This document shows positions 5,878 through 7,242 of a DNA stretch of 7,242 nt, piece after piece. Location: the NCBI GenBank assembly GCA_016179165.1, contig JACORX010000076.1:1-7242 (forward strand). Direction: 5' to 3'. A model generated the notes under the pieces. That model was given only the letters and a program-made list of their open reading frames with translations, searched no databases and was not told the DNA's origin. Within the stretch, counting starts at the first letter, position 1. Each line of letters starts with the position of its first letter. The position numbers and the translations under genes were made by a program. The DNA is from Candidatus Rokuibacteriota bacterium. GTDB lineage: Bacteria > Methylomirabilota > Methylomirabilia > Rokubacteriales > CSP1-6.

Positions 5878-6101
5878 CGCGCCCGGTCTTCCCGGATCAA
5901 ATCCACTCCGCTGGAGCGGTGGGGGCGTTGGCGGGCGCGAATGGCCGCAGCCCGAGCGGCGATCTCCGCCCGGCTCACCCGCGTGCCGTCGGCGAGGACT
6001 CGCCGCGCTTCCTGCTCGACCGATACGCCCCGAAGGCGGGCCTGCAGCCGCAGCCGCTCGGCCACCTCGTCATCGAGATTCCGGATGATGATCGTCGCCA
6101 T
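5874..6101 (-). CDS. vapB: VapB/FitA-like ribbon-helix-helix antitoxin
   Basis: A 75-residue antitoxin. Residues 1-37 (MATIIIRNLDDEVAERLRLQ, then ARLRGVSVEQEARRVLA) form a FitA/Arc-type ribbon-helix-helix: a short DNA-reading strand and two helices. The C-terminal part (RAEIAARAAAIRARQ and then SSGVDLIREDRAR, 64-75 or so) is the usual toxin-wrapping segment, ending in the common LIREDR motif. It lies directly before vapC with a 4-nt ATGA overlap, the standard order antitoxin-toxin. No clear Shine-Dalgarno precedes ATG 6101. Two tandem 22-bp repeats directly upstream probably serve as the operator for VapBC autorepression, which is family behaviour and inference here. Confidence 0.9.
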   Translation of the reverse strand: MATIIIRNLDDEVAERLRLQARLRGVSVEQEARRVLADGTRVSRAEIAARAAAIRARQRPHRSSGVDLIREDRAR

Positions 6102-6106
6102 AGTGT

Positions 6107-6150
6107 CGATATCGTCTCATGCTAGCAGCGATATCACAACATGCTATCGG
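6107..6150 (-). promoter_or_regulatory. Tandem 22-bp operator-like repeats and promoter of vapBC
   Basis: Two adjoining 22-bp units (6107-6128 and 6129-6150) agree at 16 of 22 positions. Each has CGATATC at its start (6107-6113, 6129-6135) and CATGCTA at positions 12-18 (6118-6124, 6140-6146). A spacing of 22 bp is close to two helical turns, so two RHH dimers could bind the same face. The region ends 5 nt before the vapB ATG. A weak promoter, TTGTGA (6139-6134) and GACGAT (6116-6111) with a 17-bp spacer on the minus strand, falls within the repeats. Operator function is inferred from position and symmetry. Confidence 0.62.
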
Positions 6151-6158
6151 TCCCCCTC

Positions 6159-6254
6159 GGGGTCAGGTCTTGAAATACGGCATCAGGCTTCGGGGATAGC
6201 TGGCCGACCGCGATAGGACTGGGCCGCGGCTGCGTGAATTCAAGACCTGACCCC
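6159..6254. repeat. 96-bp REP-like inverted-repeat element
   Basis: The 16-bp arms GGGGTCAGGTCTTGAA (6159-6174) and its exact complement TTCAAGACCTGACCCC (6239-6254) enclose 64 bp without a gene. The pair would form a 16-bp stem as single-stranded DNA or RNA. The layout resembles paired REP sequences (BIME) or a small non-autonomous element mobilised by an IS200-like Y1 (RAYT) transposase. No transposase gene lies in the window, and no obvious target-site duplication flanks the element. Confidence 0.72.
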
Positions 6255-6437
6255 GCCGTTACAGGCCGCGCCTAGCGCATTTGTCCCATCGAAACCGGGC
6301 GAACGCATCACGGCCGAGGTCGGTCGACTGCTTTCGGCGAGCCTGGAATGCCGGCGTCTCGTTTATCATCGACCGGTACCGAAGAAGATAGAACCGCGGC
6401 CGCGGGTTCACATCGACGTCGTCGGGGAGCGCCGTCC
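6255..6437 (+). other. Leader region before the radical SAM gene
   Basis: No gene is supported here. A TATCAT hexamer at 6364-6369 (5 of 6 to TATAAT) could be a -10 element, but no matching -35 is seen. A GC-rich symmetric patch at 6391-6409 has arms GAACC and GGTTC around a 12-bp perfect palindrome CCGCGGCCGCGG (6394-6405); it could be an operator or an mRNA hairpin. The ribosome binding site GGGGAG (6424-6429) ends 8 nt before the ATG at 6438. Confidence 0.4.
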
Positions 6438-7242
6438 ATGCCGAAGCTGATGATCATCCAGGCGACCGGGTATCGTTTCCGCGGTTCCCTGGTTCCTTAC
6501 AAGCTTCGCAAGCGAAAGCTCGTAGGCGCCGTGCTGCCCCACCTTGCGGCGCTCGCGCCGAAGGAGTGGGAGGTGACGCTGGTCGACGACGCGACGCAGG
6601 AGGTGGACTACGACGCCGACGTGGACGTGGTCGCGATCACCATCAGGACGGTGACCTCTCTCCGGGGATACGAGATCGCCGCCAGGTTCAGGGACAGGGG
6701 CATTCCCGTGATGATGGGCGGACCCCATGCGACGTTCTACGCGGCGGAGGTCGCGGAGCATGCCGACGCGGTGTGCATCGGTGAGGCCGAAGAGGTCTTC
6801 CCCGCCATGCTGGAGGACGCCGCGGCGGGCCGATTGAAGAAGATGTATCAGGCGGAACGCCCCGCGCCTCTCGCCGGCCTGCCGGCCCCCCGCTGGGATC
6901 TGCTCGACCCTCGCAAGTACGTCTTCTACAGGCCGTTCGTCATCCAGTACTCGCGCGGTTGTCCTTACACGTGCGACTTCTGTGCCGAGCGGCGGCTGAA
7001 CGGGGATTACGGCTACCGGTATCGGCCCACGGAGGACGTGGTCGACGACATCAAGCGCTGCGGCAGCCGGCACATCTTCTTCGCGGCCAGCCAGTTCGCA
7101 GGCAACAAGGCCCACGCGATGGCGCTGATGGAAGCCCTCATTCCGCTCAAGGTACGCTGGTCAACGCTCATGTCCGCCCACTTCTGCCTCGACGAGAAGT
7201 TCATGGACCTTGCCGAGAGGTCGGGCCTTTTGCACGTCAACA
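6438..7242 (+). CDS. B12-binding-type radical SAM protein (5' part, runs off window)
   Basis: An open frame of 268 residues, still open at the right edge. Residues 1-135 or so look like a Rossmann-type cobalamin-binding domain: WEVTLVDDATQEVDYDADVD (44-63), VVAITIRTVTSLRGYEIA (64-81), IPVMMGGPHATFY (89-101) and DAVCIGEAEEVFP (110-122). The LPAPRWDLL linker (148-156) leads into the radical SAM core with the cluster motif C175-x3-C179-x2-C182 (SRGCPYTCDFC). Such enzymes bind a [4Fe-4S] cluster and S-adenosylmethionine; B12-dependent members often methylate or rearrange lipids, natural products or cofactors, HpnP-type hopanoid methylases being one example. I do not see the classical DxHxxG cobalamin-ligating motif, which many members of this group lack. 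ATG 6438 has GGGGAG 8 nt upstream. The substrate cannot be stated, and the C-terminal specificity region lies outside. Confidence 0.88.
   Translation, partial: MPKLMIIQATGYRFRGSLVPYKLRKRKLVGAVLPHLAALAPKEWEVTLVDDATQEVDYDADVDVVAITIRTVTSLRGYEIAARFRDRGIPVMMGGPHATFYAAEVAEHADAVCIGEAEEVFPAMLEDAAAGRLKKMYQAERPAPLAGLPAPRWDLLDPRKYVFYRPFVIQYSRGCPYTCDFCAERRLNGDYGYRYRPTEDVVDDIKRCGSRHIFFAASQFAGNKAHAMALMEALIPLKVRWSTLMSAHFCLDEKFMDLAERSGLLHVN

Noticed and set aside
5603..6216. Plus-strand open frames opposite vapBC
   Set aside because: Shadows of the vapB and vapC genes, whose motifs and ATGA overlap are unambiguous.
6159..6254. CRISPR repeats or a complete insertion sequence
   Set aside because: Only two inverted arms with one 64-bp interior, no regular array, and no transposase frame.

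Overview
The window is GC-rich DNA from a bacterial chromosome, most likely an uncultured soil or sediment lineage. The GC-biased codon use, the luciferase-like oxidoreductase, the cobalamin-type radical SAM protein, the solitary integron integrase and the GGGGTCAGGTCTTGAA repeats together remind me of Rokubacteria, NC10 or deltaproteobacterial metagenome bins. That placement is inference; no rRNA or ribosomal protein gene is present to settle it.

Layout. (1) Positions 1-454, minus strand: a BrnT-type toxin gene overlapping a small downstream antitoxin-like gene that runs off the left edge. (2) 455-729: no gene, but a striking 31-bp near-palindrome at 671-701. (3) 730-1736, minus strand: an integron integrase (IntI) with all tyrosine-recombinase catalytic residues and the IntI-specific insert. 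A 2-bp CG gain just after the nucleophilic tyrosine codon shifts its last 20 or so residues out of frame. I see no cassette array and no attC site. (4) 1910-5380, plus strand: a compact three-gene operon. It encodes a 619-residue protein joining an unrecognised ~255-residue N-terminal region to a complete ketoacyl synthase III (KAS III) domain, a nitrobindin/FABP-like beta-barrel protein, and a luciferase-like flavin/F420-dependent oxidoreductase. A 25-nt gap with a strong ribosome binding site separates genes 1 and 2; genes 2 and 3 overlap by ATGA. (5) 5401-6101, minus strand: a VapBC-type toxin-antitoxin pair with a tandem 22-bp operator-like repeat in front. The pair lies between copies of a REP-like repeat; vapC takes its stop codon from one copy. 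(6) 6438-7242, plus strand: the 5' part of a B12-binding radical SAM gene.

How it fits together. The central operon looks like a small metabolic unit acting on acyl substrates: a condensing enzyme, a small hydrophobic-ligand or heme barrel, and a monooxygenase-type enzyme. The substrate cannot be read from sequence. The operon sits between two toxin-antitoxin modules, an integrase and REP-like repeats, so the surroundings look like an accessory, rearranging region. The strongest candidates for something undescribed are the N-terminal region fused to KAS III together with its operon, the BrnT partner that is not a typical BrnA, and the REP-like sequences bracketing vapBC.
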